Assembly: GCA_025769875.1 (NCBI GenBank)
Contig: JAGFNK010000426.1
Location: 1 to 44,988, forward strand
From: Russula earlei
Lineage: Eukaryota > Basidiomycota > Agaricomycetes > Russulales > Russulaceae
Direction of reading: 5' to 3'
DNA length: 44,988 nucleotides
The notes beneath the pieces are model-generated. The model saw only the letters and a list, made by a program, of their open reading frames with translations, searched no databases and was not told where the DNA came from. Positions 10,601 to 22,670 of the stretch are shown here, in pieces (position 1 is the stretch's first letter; every line of letters starts with the position of its first letter). The position numbers and the translations under genes are program-made.

Positions 10601-13600
10601 CGCACCCGCATTTGGGCTTCGTTGCGTTTCCAGACCCTTTACCGCACGGTCTCGGGCATGATGAACTATGCTAAAGCCATCAAGCTATTATACCGTGTTG
10701 AAAACCCGGAGGTAGTCCAGATGTTCGGGGGCAACACCGATAAGCTTGAGCGCGAGCTTGAACGTATGGCCCGTCGCAAATTCAAATTCGTCGTGTCCAT
10801 GCAGCGGTACTCCAAGTTCAACAAAGAAGAACACGAGAACGCCGAGTTCCTACTCCGCGCTTATCCAGAGCTTCAGATTGCCTACCTCGAGGAAGAGCCA
10901 CGCAAGGATGGCGGCGATCCACGGCTGTACTCTGCGCTAATTGATGGTCATTCCGAATTCAACGCACATACGGGGCGGCGTAAGCCCAAGTTCCGGATCG
11001 AACTTCCTGGTAATCCCATTCTTGGTGATGGCAAGTCGGATAACCAGAACCATGCAATTATATTTTACCGCGGTGAATATTTGCAACTTATTGACGCCAA
11101 CCAAGATAATTACCTTGAGGAATGTCTTAAAATTCGCAACATCTTAGCAGAGTTCGAGGAGTACTCAGTCAGTACCCAGAGTCCATACGCTCAGTGGGGC
11201 CAGAAAGAGTTCAAAGCTGCACCTGTTGCAATTGTCGGCGCCCGTGAGTATATATTCTCGGAGAACATTGGCATACTGGGCGATATCGCTGCTGGCAAAG
11301 AGCAAACATTCGGCACCCTGACAGCGCGATCACTCGCTTGGATTGGCGGCAAGCTGCATTATGGACACCCCGACTTCCTCAACGCAACATTCATGAATAC
11401 ACGTGGTGGTATCTCCAAAGCGCAGAAGGGCTTGCACCTCAACGAGGATATCTATGCGGGTATGAACGCCTTTGGACGCGGCGGGCGAATCAAGCACACG
11501 GAATACTATCAGTGTGGCAAGGGCCGCGACCTTGGCTTTGGCACGATCTTGAATTTCCAGACGAAAATCGGCACCGGCATGGGGGAGCAGATGCTTAGTC
11601 GCGAATACTATTATCTGGGAACACAACTGCCTATCGACCGCTTCCTCACCTTCTATTACGGTCACCCTGGTTTCCATATCAACAACATGCTCATTATTCT
11701 GTCTGTGCAGCTCTTCGTTGTAACGAGTGCGTCCTTTACATTTTACAACCATTACCCAACTGAGATGACTTCGCTTTTCTTCAGTGGTGTTCTTGGGGAC
11801 GCTCAACTCACGACTCACGATATGTAAATATTCGAACACTGGCCAACCTCTCAACGGACAAGGTGGATGCTACAATCTCCACCCAGTCTTCAATTGGATC
11901 CACCACTGCATCATCAGCATTTTCTTGGTTTTCATGATTGCATTCTTGCCACTATTTCTTCAAGGCATGTGACATTGCTCTTTTCTCGTTTTTATATGTG
12001 ATTCAAAGTTTGACCACAACTTCTGCAGAACTGATCGAGCGTGGCACCGGCCGTGCGCTTGGACGTCTCAGCAAACAGATTTTGTCGTTCTCCCCCGTGT
12101 TTGAGGTTTTCTCCACGCAAATTTACACGCACTCGATCTTGAACAACCTCACTTTCGGTGGGGCGCGATATATCGCCACTGGACGTGGGTTCGCAACGTC
12201 GCGAATCTCATTCAGCATTCTCTTCTCTCGCTTCGCGGGACCTAGTATCTACCTCGGCATGCGGACTCTGCTGATGCTGCTCTATGTGACCCTGTCGTTC
12301 TGGACGCCGTACCTGGTATACTTCTGGGTATCAATCCTTGCTCTCTGTATTGCTCCGTTTCTCTTCAACCCCCACCAGTTCTCGTTCACGGACTTTATCG
12401 TCGACTACCGGTGAGTTGCTTGGTTCCATCCGCCTCACATTATCTCAAAGAACCAAAAAGTGAGTTCCTGCGTTGGATGTCTCGTGGCAATTCGCGTTCG
12501 CACAACAACTCTTGGATTGGGTATTGCCGGTTGTCACGTACCATGATTACGGGTTACAAGAAAAAGAAACTCGGCAAACCATCGGAGAAGTTATCAGGCG
12601 ATGTACCTCGGGCCGGTTGGCGTGCAGTCATCGTCTCAGAAGTTATTTTCCCCATTGTTTTCGCCATCCTGCTCATTATCGCGTACATGTTTGTCAAGTC
12701 ATTCCCCGTTGCGGGTCAGACGCCGCCAAGCCCTCTTATTCGCATTACCGTTGTATCAATCGGACCCATCGTATGGAATGCTGCGGTCTTACTTGTCCTC
12801 TTTCTCGTCTCCCTCTTCCTTGGGCCAATGCTCGATTCATGTTGTGTACGGTTTGGTGCAGTAATGGCAACCATCGCTCACATACTTGGCACAATCGGCA
12901 TGATTGGATTCTTCGAGTTCTTCGTAAGCCTTCATTTTCTCCCTTACGCAGCTCTTTGACTGTACTCCATTCGACCGATATAGTGGTTCCTCGAGCTTTG
13001 GGACACATCACATGCTGTCCTTGGTCTCATCACAATCGTGGCGGTCCAGCGTGCAATCCACAAAGTATTGATTTCGGTGTTTCTTTCACGTGAATTGGCC
13101 CACGATGAGACCAATCGGGCATGGTGGACAGGCAAGTGGTACGGTCGTGGCCTCGGTGCGCATGCGCTTTCGCAACCTGCACGCGAATTCATAGTCAAGA
13201 TCATCGAGCTTTCCCTCTGGAGTTCTGACTTCCTGATTGGCCATTTCCTCTTGTTCATGCTAACACCCGCGATATTGGTGCCTTACATCGACCGGCTTCA
13301 CTCGATTGTACTCTGTAAGTCTTCCTCCGGTCGGGTCGGCTCCGCAATTAAGCCATTCGCTTGCAGTTTGGCTCCGTCCGTCAAAGCAGATACATGCGCC
13401 CATCTTTAACATCAAAGCGAGAAAGCAGCGTCGTGCCATCGTGAGTTTTTGTTAGTTCCTACCTGACACCAGTGCGGAGCTGACCACATCTCTAGATCAT
13501 CAAATATGTCCCTGTATTCTTTATGGTCATCACGATCTTCATTGCCCTAATTGCTGCCCGTGAGACTTTCTTTCGCTCTTCGCGACATGTCGCTGATTTT

Positions 13601-13670
13601 GCATCCCCTGCAAGCTGTCCTAATTGATGACACCATCCGTCCTTATTGTTCCTTATGTAATCAATTGTAG
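7699..13670 (+). CDS. FKS1: 1,3-beta-glucan synthase catalytic subunit (GT48)
   Basis: Plasma-membrane enzyme that makes the main cell-wall polymer, 1,3-beta-glucan, from UDP-glucose under Rho1 control. Exons: 7699-7897, 7956-8209, 8266-8883, 8942-9934, 9982-10293, 10355-11726, 11785-11964, 12029-12410, 12461-12923, 12984-13314, 13367-13440, 13496-13559, 13615-13670. This gives 1765 residues, the usual family size. The Fks1 N-terminal domain contains [20 protein letters not shown]. The GT48 core contains [34 protein letters not shown] and [20 protein letters not shown]. Multiple membrane helices flank the core. The intron at 11965 starts with GC instead of GT. The last exon is uncertain: a later acceptor would use 13671-13681 and end LS* (1750 residues). 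It stands alone on its strand between unrelated genes. Confidence 0.97.
11965..12028 (+). other. GC-AG intron in FKS1
   Basis: The donor reads CAAG|GCATGT and the acceptor CTGCAG|AACTG. Only this splice joins ..FLPLFLQ to [12 protein letters not shown] as in the family. All other introns of the gene start with GT. Confidence 0.9.
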
Positions 13671-14105
13671 GCCTGAGTTAGCTGGACACTTTAGCTGGAC
13701 TGGACTTGACATTTTCTTTCATCGATATACTGTTTGCTGATTGCTCTCCTTGCCCTCTGCTTCTTCCGCTCGTTTCTCTACACTCTCTGTACACTGCTCT
13801 TCCATGGACTTACAGGTGTATATGTTTCTCTACGGAAGATGCATTGCAATGAAAGTTTTAGTTTTTTCCTTACGAACTCTGGGGCGACTTCATCGTCAAT
13901 GCGTCGTGGCTCGCGAGCGAAGCGAAATTGTAGACGACCACTGCCTAGAGCCAGTGTATCCAGGAGCAGATGATAATTAGGTCATCGAATGTATAGCGTA
14001 TTAGAATAGATGCAGTCCTCGGTAAACAACCATGATACCTTACAACCTGAGAATACGCCACAAATGCAATTCAACCTGAAGGAAAGGCAACCTTTTGCGT
14101 CATCT
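13671..14105. other. Convergent 3' flanks of FKS1 and DP1-family gene
   Basis: Region between two genes that end towards each other. It is T-rich, as expected for 3' untranslated sequence, and no further gene is seen. Confidence 0.5.
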
Positions 14106-15106
14106 CTAGTCAGTTTTTGCATGCGTTGGTGAAGCGGTGACCCAGCTGAACCACCCGCCCGAGCTGCGACGGGGTGGGGTATCGGGCCGGTCACCTTCTG
14201 CGTCACTTGGCACCTCGATCTCCTCGAAACGGCCACCAGGACCGATGTTCGTGCTGCTGGCAACGCGCGGTCTGAGTCCACCACTGGCTTCAGGGTACGA
14301 GGTGTGACTCTGCACGCGCGGCATCGGGATGGGCTCGGTGCCATCGCCAACATCATAACCTCGCAGGGGTTCCACCTTGGTGGCACTGGTACGAGAGTTG
14401 CTGGGAGCAACGCCCTGGCGCTGGAGGAGCGCAGTACCACCCGCAACGATGGTCGGGCCGTAAGTGCGCCATAGCGTGCCGAGCATCTGCGTTGGACCAG
14501 AGACAGAGTCACTGAGAGCGGGCGCCTGCCCAGAACTTCCTGACAAGGTCTCCGGCGTGGGTGCTGACTGGGGGCCGGTGGCGCTGGCGATGATGGAATC
14601 CCAGATCATTCGAGCGCGTGCATGCAGGAAAGAGAATACGCGAGCCCTGAGTTGCGCAAGGGCAGCGTCTATTTGGTGTTCATGCGCGCGTAGGACAGGG
14701 TCGAGTTGGGTTCGGTAGAGGTAGGAAGCACCCTGTGTTTGTGGAATAGCGAGGTAGAGAAGAAAAATCGTCTTGAAGAGGTGATAGAAAGGGATCCTAT
14801 GAGGGGAGCGTTAAGATTGAGCAGCAGAACAGGACTGGGACGGAATGGATCACTGAAGCGCACCAGGAGACGACCCAGCCTACAAGATATTCGACACCTA
14901 TTGCACAGGCAAGGACAGACCAGTACATTAGCCATCGCTCGAGATCTTCTTCTGACGCAGGCCGCTGGGAGAGCGTCTTGAATGAGGCGTAGCCAGGATA
15001 TAGGAAGGCGGCAACGCCACTACAAGATCAGATAATGAGCCAACCCCGGGGTAGAAGAACCAGAAGAGGGATACCTGACTAGTCGGGAGGTGAGATAGAG
15101 GAACAT
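14106..15106 (-). CDS. TB2/DP1/HVA22 family membrane protein (REEP/Yop1-type)
   Basis: Family that bends or stabilises tubular endoplasmic reticulum through a reticulon-like hairpin. Exons 15106-15075, 15019-14864 and 14796-14106 join in phase (introns of 55 and 67 bases) to give 292 residues. The N-terminus is MFLYLTSRLVSGVAAFLYPG, followed by YASFKTLSQRPASEEDLERW, a hydrophobic stretch LMYWSVLACAIGVEYLVGW, then PFYHLFKTIFLLYLAIPQTQ and GASYLYRTQLDPVLRAHE. This order is diagnostic of the TB2/DP1 domain. The last roughly 130 residues are polar, rich in Pro and Ser, and look disordered. Such a tail is longer than in yeast Yop1 and closer to the longer REEP type. It is transcribed away from the dynactin gene, which starts 183 bases upstream. 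Confidence 0.92.
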
Positions 15107-15289
15107 GATGGAGGTTGAAAACAAGAGAGCTCTGGCTGGCACAGGAGGCTCCTGCTGCGGGCGCTTCCGATGCACACGCAGGGCCGCGGGCGTTGAGGAC
15201 GCCTGTTCAAGCAAGGCAAACAAACCCAGTCCCTGACAACTGACACTGACATCGGCACTGGCACTAGTACTGGAACTGGTAGGGTTCCA
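15107..15289. promoter_or_regulatory. Shared divergent promoter region
   Basis: Only 183 bases separate the start codons of the DP1-family gene (-) and the dynactin p24 gene (+), so the two must share or overlap promoters. No clear TATA box is seen. Confidence 0.6.
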
Positions 15290-16322
15290 ATGGCAAACAT
15301 CGGCAGTGTTTTTCTCGGTGATGTCCAACGTAGTCGTCTGCGCTCATCTGGCTCTACACCCGGTTCAACACCTCCGTCGTCTCCTCCCCCGACAGTAATC
15401 ACTACCCGGGGGGCTTCGCATTCAACTGCGACCACAACCACAAACTCAGCAGTCCCTGGGGTGATACAGGAACAGGAAAAGTCCACGCTGCGACCTCAAT
15501 TAACCCCCACACAGTCCCTGGAGGTACGCGTACGCTGGCTCGAGGCAATCATCCATGGCGCCATGCACGATGAGTTGCACGCAGGTTTGAGCGAACGTAA
15601 GCCAGAGCTCAAACGTGGTGAAACATTGATGCGTGCTGCCGAACACACTCAGCGGCGGATGAACGACCTCGCAGGCACTCTCGACGTTTTGCGAAGGTTT
15701 ATTGGCCACTGTGAGCCATCCTATCATCTTACCTGTCTCCTGCAACCAAAGCCTTTGTGAATCAGACGAGCATCATGCGCAATACTTAACTCCTGCCTTC
15801 GCACTCTCTGGCACGCTCCCAACCATGCAACCGCCTGAGTATAAGGACATGTCTCATGCAGAGTTGGCGGCCTTGGCAGCAGAACTCGAGCCCGACATTC
15901 GTGCCGCAGACCAAGACATGCGTGAAATCCACATTCTGCAACAGAAAGGCATGACTGGTGCTGGGACGTTGTCAGGTGTGCTAGTGGTTGCCTTTCACCA
16001 GCGGTTGTTGACTCGCGTCTGTCTGCCGGTAGGCCATGAAGTACTACAACCACGGTTGGAGGCGCTTCTGCTCCGACACAAAGAAGACCTTGATCGAGCG
16101 GCGGCGCTGGAGAGGCGCGTAGCCGGAATCGTCCGGCAGTACGCCATGCAGGTCTGCGCGCCGTTCCTCCACGGAGCGCCCTAAATTGATTACTGTCCGA
16201 CTCAGGTCGACAAATTGTCAGAACTCTTTGTGGCATGGGACGACACGCTGCGCGTGGTAGAGGATAGGGTTGGAAGATTGGACAAGGAGCGAGAAGAGCG
16301 ATTGCGGCGTGGGTATGAATAG
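15290..16322 (+). CDS. Dynactin subunit 3 (p24; RO-10/Ldb18-type)
   Basis: Small shoulder subunit of dynactin, the activator of cytoplasmic dynein. In fungi it is needed for nuclear migration. Exons 15290-15710, 15766-15975, 16033-16151 and 16206-16322 join in phase to 288 residues. After a Ser/Thr/Pro-rich, probably disordered leader of about 60 residues comes TQSLEVRVRWLEAIIHG, matching the family start 'LE.RV.WLE..V.G'. Long helical, coiled-coil-like segments follow (HAELAALAAELEPDIRAADQ, LLLRHKEDLDRAAALERRV). The C-terminal KLSELFVAWDDTLRVVED resembles the family 'LS..FV.WDE.L..LE' ending. The stop is at 16320-16322. The call rests on these weak but ordered similarities. The subunit is poorly conserved in general. 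Confidence 0.82.
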
Positions 16323-16484
16323 GGCGCAGAGGAGGACATCGTACGTTACGGTAGAGTACGGAAATGGGATCGAATTGCGCTTGGCATGACACCCACGGTG
16401 AGAACCTTGTCGCATCCCTCCAACTCCCATTTCGCAAGCATTCCGGGAGGCGACCATCGTTCGGAATAAGCGTTTCGCTCCGGT

Positions 16485-19400
16485 ATGCCCCCCTCCGCAC
16501 GTGGTGACACTGCACACCCGAGCAAATCCAGGGAGCGCGAGTGGAAGCGCTCCCATGGTGCCATTGCTTGCGCAGAATGCAGACGGTCTGGTTCTCTCCT
16601 CCCTTCCATCTCTTATCGATAACAGAACCAGCGGTACCTCCTTTATTCCAGGCTCAAATTGAAATGCGACAAGACTATCCCGTGTTCGTCATGCATGCGG
16701 AGGGGCTGCGCTTCGATCTGCCCGAATGGTGCGTCCTCCCTGCCCTCCGTCGTTTCCACCCAGATGTCGGTTGCCGTCGTACATTGTCCATACATGCCTT
16801 TGAGCGTTTAATTTTAATGCTTTCACAAGCATGTACTCACTGACGGCCTGCAGGAAGTCTCGTAACAGGACAAGGGACGCGGTGCGCCCAATCTTCAGCC
16901 TCACCCCTTCATGCCATAGCCTTACCTATACCAGTTTTGTCCTTGCAGACACAGATCGACTTCACAACAAGATTACGGAGATGAGTGCCCGCATCCGCCA
17001 ACTCGAGGATGGCCTTGCCATGTCCCATTCCGGTGTCTCGCGTGATCCACACCCTTTACTTCAGCGCGACCTCCTCCAGATAAAATCCATCATTGATCTG
17101 CATTCTGCCGTAGACCAGTCCATCGAAGACGACGGGACAACTGAGCCCGATGGCAATCGAGTTCTGGACACATTCGGCATGCTGGCTCTTCGGGATGACG
17201 GCGCGTCCACATTCTATGGCCGGTCCGCAGGTCACGAAGTGGGTCTATTATTGTCGATAGATTCACTGCATTCTGATGGCATGTGTTCAGGGCCTCCTTC
17301 TCGTCGTAAGGGATCATCATTTGCGTTCCACAATGTGTCCCTGACACCCCCCCTTTCGTGATTAGAGTGAGCGAGATTCGCTTGTTGGAAAATCGTCTTA
17401 CCCCGCTGGCGGCGGCGAGGACCATTCACACCCATCAATCCTCGGCGACACATCTACACCTCCTGACCTTCCTCCTCCCATCCTGGAGGTCTCCGCATCA
17501 TTTCCAGATTCCTCCGTTCGCCTGCCTCTTTATGTGCTCGAGGCGTACCTTCCTCCCTGGTCTCGTGCTACGCAGCTTTGTACCCTCTACCTCGAGCAAG
17601 CTCCGTGGTTTTTTGGCGCCGTAAAAGCGCGTCAGCTTCATGAGGAGATTCTTCCCTTATATTACGTTGAAGCTAGGCCTTATGGAGTCTCTCCGCCCTC
17701 CTCATCAACAGCCCATGATCTTGCCCTTCTATTCGTAATATTCTGTTTTGGATCAGTTACAGATGACAACCTCCCACCTGCCCCAGGGAACGCAGAAGCG
17801 GATCGCTTCTATACTCTGACCCGTGCTGCAATCGCACTTACGCCACCAATGGACCGTCCACCTACCCTAAGTACCGTACAAGCATTCAGTTTGATGGCAA
17901 TATACCAAGGTATTGTTGCGAATCAGGACAGCATTGAGAATACTTGGACAATGATGGGGTTGGCAACCAAGCTAGCCCAGAGCGTGAGCCCTCAACATCT
18001 GCCACCTAAATATGGGCGCTTATTCGGACTATAGATCGGTCTCCGTGAGTTACCATGTGTTTATGTGGGATCGATTGAGCAGTGCATCGGGTATGAATAG
18101 ATCGAGACTGTGCGAGGTGGAATCTTGCCCCTTCTGAAACACAGAAGCGGCGGGCACTGTTCTGGGAGTTGTTTATCACCGATTGCTGGCAGGTAGGAAT
18201 CCTCGCGACTCTTCTTCAAGATAATCATTCGACCCCCTCTACTAGAGTCTTGCTACAGGCCGCCTCCCTACGTTTTCGCTTCCCTTCGTCGATTGTGAAC
18301 TCCCGCAAGATCTTGAACAGCTCCTAGCAGCCGATGGTACCCCTCAAGTATCTTGTACGTATCCGTTGACATATTTTACCATTGTGGCATCACTCCTTTG
18401 CCCTCAGTAGTCCCACATTGGAAGGCTCAGTTCGGAAAGCACTGTGTTTCCGAGGTCGTTGCGGGAATTCTCACGGCTCGCCCACCTAAGTACTCTGTCG
18501 TCCTTGAACTTGATCGCAAGATTCGCGACATGGAACTACCTCAATATGCAGTCGAGCCGCTTCCTGAGGGTGCACCCTTCTCGGTTATAATGCAGCACTT
18601 TATGCCGAGCAACTATCGTTGTCTAAGTGCGTCCTAATTATTGCAACTAGCGTTGTTTTTTTTCCGAAAGTGACGATATATTGCGCAGCGCTCCTCTATA
18701 TCCATCGTGCATTCTTTGCGCAGGGCCTATGTGACCAGCCCATAGATCCTCTTCGAGGCACATATGCACCCTCTATTTTTTCCGGCTACCGCTCTGCTTG
18801 CCAGATCCTATCCAACCTACGTGCGGCCTTCACCTGTCTTCCCTAATCGGATTGCCAGGTTCTGGGTACTATGGACGCATGCCTTCTCTGCCTCCGTAAA
18901 TCCGTTGTTCTCATAAGTGCAAGCAGTATAGAGCTGATCGCAGAATAAAAAAGGTCATGCTTGCCCTTGTCCCAGTGCGTGCCCCTCGAAGCAAAATGGC
19001 ACACGATGCGCTGAGGGAGCTCCGCTCGTCGTATGAACTTTTTGATCACGCAGCGTCGTTTGGTGGCCGCGCTGTCAAGATGCTTGTATGTCTTACCTAT
19101 ATCACCCCCGTCACTAAGAACTTTAATTTACACCCACAGCCCATTGTGAAGAGGCATCTTGACAAGGCGGAGCAAAGTTTTAATGCGGCACATACGGCCA
19201 TCGAACCATTCGCGGCGCCGATTCGGGACGAATTCGCCCTATTCTCAGGCATGACATCCACCGTGCGCGTCGTGACCTCCACCCCTCCGTCATTGCCTCG
19301 TTCCAATCACGAATCGCTAACTGACCCGTCTCCAAATGTCCCCCATAACGAGACGCCTCATGCTGCTTCTGAAATAGCTTCCAAACCCCCTCAGCCAACT

Positions 19401-19892
19401 GTGCCACAAACTCCTTCCTGTACAGATATCGAGTCCTCACCATGGAGTCAGGTGCATCCTGCACTCATTGATCAGTTGGTATCGTTCGAGGCACAAAGCG
19501 AGCCTTCTTCTGTGGTTGATCCATATATCTACGAACAAACAGCCTCACCCCACACAACACGAACACCCTTCCCGTTCCCAGCGTCTACGAGACCCCCAAG
19601 CCCATCAATGCTCTCGTATCCACAACAGACGCCGCGCGGACACCCCTGTCCACCTGACCACTCGGAAGATCTACCCTTACCTTCCACTATATCAGATACA
19701 AGTGTGGCGGACACGCGCCGCGGTGCACCACACGCTGCCACTCAACCCCAATTCGCACGCCCGTGCGCGCATCCTGGTTCACTTCCGCGCGATGCCGTGC
19801 TGCGGCAGAGCGGTAATCTCAGCCTCACTGAAGCCTGGTCACAGTTTGTAATGCAGATGGACATTCCGCCTGGAACTCCGCAGCGGCCATAA
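16485..19892 (+). CDS. Zn2Cys6 transcription factor with fungal-specific domain (one-base frameshift)
   Basis: DNA-binding regulator. Twelve exons: 16485-16585, 16652-16728, 16854-16881, 16935-17238, 17366-17983, 18035-18044, 18101-18192, 18246-18354, 18408-18626, 18689-18895, 18954-19085, 19140-19892. The protein has about 882 residues once one extra base is discounted. The zinc cluster is at Cys29, 32, 39, 45, 48 and 57 with spacing x2-x6-x5-x2-x8, followed by a linker and a coiled coil (LHNKITEMSARIRQLEDGLA). The middle region is fungal-specific: RWNLAPSETQKRRALFWE, PFVDCELPQDLEQ and TLLYIHRAFFAQGL. The C-terminus is Pro/Ser/Thr-rich. Exon 6 is only 10 bases long. In exon 10 the frame meets TAA at 18844. 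Reading one base later continues as NRIARFWVLWTHAFSAS and restores the exon phase. No target genes can be inferred. Confidence 0.88.
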
Positions 19893-20596
19893 TGAGAGGC
19901 TATGTTGACACGAGGTGTAATTTTCTTGTCGTTGCTACCCTAATCCACTGCAACCCACTGGTATTGGAACTCATCCACGACGTGTCCATTAAATTTCATC
20001 CAATTCACATATCCGGGTAATGGTGAGACTGAGTTCATCGCCGGCAGTCAGAGGTTCCGCGCCTACCAGTAGCGGACTCCACCTGATGGAATCAGTACCA
20101 GGGTGTTCAATGGGCATTGCGCCAGATACTCATAGGGGTGCGGGATCTGAACCACAAAATTAGAGTGACAATTAGAGTGACACAAGAGAACAATTGGGAA
20201 GAACATCACATGATTCCTAATCGGCCTCTCTCTTTGGCTGTCGCCTTTACGAGAGACAGTCCACGGAGCAGTGTGTCTGCAAACCAACATAATCGGATAC
20301 AGGAGCGAGCAAAACGCAAATCCTTTTTTTCTGGATGCCGCAGTTTTTTGAGGTGGGCATTAATTCTCGTTTGCACCACTCGCAGTCTGAAGATCGACTC
20401 CAACTCCACATGGACACATCTATGTACCGTATGCGCTTGTGGCCTTTTTGTCTGGCCACTCTTCTCTGGCGACAATATTGATAAGCGAGCGCTTGTCCAC
20501 ACATAAAAGAACAGCCTGTCCTCTGATCAACACGAGCGCAAGCCGTTCTCATTCCCGTTCCAAATTCCCCCCTCTCTTCTCTCTCTCTCCATCGAC
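19893..20596. other. Intergenic, no gene seen
   Basis: 3' flank of the zinc-cluster gene and promoter of the DUF6593 gene. The last 60 bases before its start codon are C/T-rich (tctctctctcc), a common basidiomycete leader feature. Open frames on the minus strand around 20206-20552 have no recognisable product. Confidence 0.45.
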
Positions 20597-21371
20597 ATGG
20601 GCTCTATTGCCGTCCACCCCCCTCAGGTATACGCAGGCGATTACCACCCTTATAGCAATGATCACTTGTCACCCCCTCGTACTCCTCTGAGCCCGACTCT
20701 GATCGACTTTGCCCAACACACCGAGCGTCCATCCATCAAGCTTAAAATCCCCAGCGGTAGCTCCAACATTATCAACTCTGAAGTTGTCAATGGAGCAGGC
20801 CAAGCCCTCTACCTCATCTCAAGCACGTCGAAGCGCACGACTTTAGTTGCGGCTAGAGACAATGCAAAGGTTGCCACGATCGAGTGGGACCGTTCCAGTC
20901 CTCGTATGGTTTTTCGTCGGAAGAAAATGAGGTGCAAGGAGTGGTTACCTCTTGCAGGGCCTGAGACCCAGTACATGCCGATTCCTATTGCAATTCTGAA
21001 TCCAAAACTGACCCTGCTAGGTCTCGCATACTCACACACGGTGACGTACAACTCACTTGGATGGATCAGCTCAACTCTGGTTACGTGCGTATCGGCTCCC
21101 ACGACGATTCGTCTGGCAGGGACTAATACACACGCCATAGTTGATACCTGCCAACCGACCTGGCCTCGCCGTGGCTCGGTGGCGTATCAAGTCACAAACC
21201 GATCTGCTCATTCTGGAGATATTCCAAGAGGCACTAGTCGAACCCGGCCTGCTCGAAGCGATCGTTCTTTCGCTCGTTGTGCTCCGATCCGGGCGATCCC
21301 TTGGTGACTCCATAGACACGATGAGTTTCTCTGATCCCAGATTCTTCACTCAGTACCACTCGTACTTGTAA
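20597..21371 (+). CDS. DUF6593 family protein, paralogue A
   Basis: Basidiomycete family of unknown function built from a small beta-rich domain. Exons 20597-20970, 21021-21084 and 21141-21371 (introns of 50 and 56 bases) give 222 residues. After a Pro-rich N-terminus (about 45 residues) come LYLISSTSKRTTLV, VATIEWDRSSPRMVF and CKEWLPLAG. Next are SRILTHGDVQLTWMDQ, LAVARWRI and the C-terminal helix-rich LLEAIVLSLVVLRSGRSLGD. The pattern 'IEWD..SP', then 'R.L..D', then 'VAR', then 'LL..IV.S...L' is typical of DUF6593. The neighbour at 22671 has the same introns. Domain assignment is from remembered pattern and no search was run. Confidence 0.8.
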
Positions 21372-22670
21372 GATTAAGCTCTATCCTTTATGACTTGTTA
21401 TGGAAGACACTGTACGACTTTCTGGAACACCTCTGTAGTAATAGCATCGTGTGATCTCTACGGCTTGTTATGAAAAATTCCGATATTATAGGCTGGATGA
21501 GGGACGTTGTGGCCCATCTCAATGACTTGACAGCACTATTCAGTGATGCATATTATACGTAGGTGCAATTCCGGCATCCGGAGGGCCTACTTGACCTAGC
21601 GTCCCATCCCACAATTCTCTTGCTGTGTTGATATACAACCATACCTTTACATATGTCAGTAAATATAATGCTGTGGAGAGTGCCTTCATTTTCTACATGA
21701 TTTAAATTTATTTTTGATTTCAATCTGCCATATATCACAAATAGAATAAGTTTTAATATCGCATTCCACTTCCCGCCTCCTTTCCTCTTTTTCATCACCA
21801 CTGGACGACCCAGCCAGCTTGACCCCCCTTTCCATTGCATACACATGCCCCAGCTCGCCTGACGTGTTCGTGTCTTTGTCACATTACCTCGGCTTTGCAG
21901 ACTCGCAGTCGGATGTATTGGCCTCTTCAGGTTTACTGGTGCGATCCTTTGGTGTATATTTTTCGGATTCTCGACCAGCACGCGCCCTTCCCGGCTCGCT
22001 GAGCCCAAGATCCATAGTCTCAAAACGTGTCTTCCTTTCGTATTCCTCAACAAGGAGGGCGCAAGATAATTCTCGGCAATGGTCTATTATGATAAAGGAG
22101 TCTGGATGGGTCTTTCTTTAGCATCAAGCTTGGGCTGGTATTGGGTGCTCGGCTCTCATTCTATATACGCCTTTGGTGTTTTGGTAACAACTAACGAGGC
22201 AACTTCGGGTCCCCAGCAATGTTGGGTCCTTGTAATGTGGCGAAACAGCGTGGATTCGACGGCTAGACAATGAGAATGTTTTGCACGTTGTATTTGAACT
22301 ATCCAGTGGAAGTCAACCCCATAAGTAACATGACAACGAACGTGTTGAACTTACGTCCGAGTACACGTTAAAACAAGACTAGGTTCTTGTGACCACACCA
22401 TCCGCGGGTTTATCACCCTCAGTGCTCGGCGAGTTACCAGCTGAAGAGGCGAGAAGGACTGAGTTTCCGATTGTGGTAAGCTGAAAGACATGGGTTACCC
22501 AAACGGGCCATAAAGAGGCCTCTGTAAATGGACGTGTCCTTATGCTCGGAACGGCCTACCACCGTACACTGTGCCTCTTCTCAAACCACATAAAATCCAT
22601 CATCCATGTCCTCAGACAGCGAACCCACACCCCTAAAACTCCCTGACTCACATAGAAGCAGAAAGAAAAA
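21372..22670. other. Long intergenic stretch, no gene supported
   Basis: About 1.3 kb between the DUF6593 paralogues. A 166-codon minus-strand frame at 21553-22053 has low-complexity, unrecognised translation and no splice context. The left part is A/T-rich. Nothing here resembles a third DUF6593 copy. Confidence 0.45.

Noticed and set aside
12473..13093. 206-codon alternative frame in the FKS1 3' half
   Set aside because: It overlaps conserved FKS1 exons in another frame and has no recognisable product.
18830..18866. Short intron to explain the zinc-cluster frame change
   Set aside because: A 23-base GT..AG span exists but leaves the following exon in the wrong frame. A one-base excess fits the phase exactly.
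21553..22053. 166-codon minus-strand frame between the DUF6593 genes
   Set aside because: No family resemblance, splice support or promoter features. It is probably chance.
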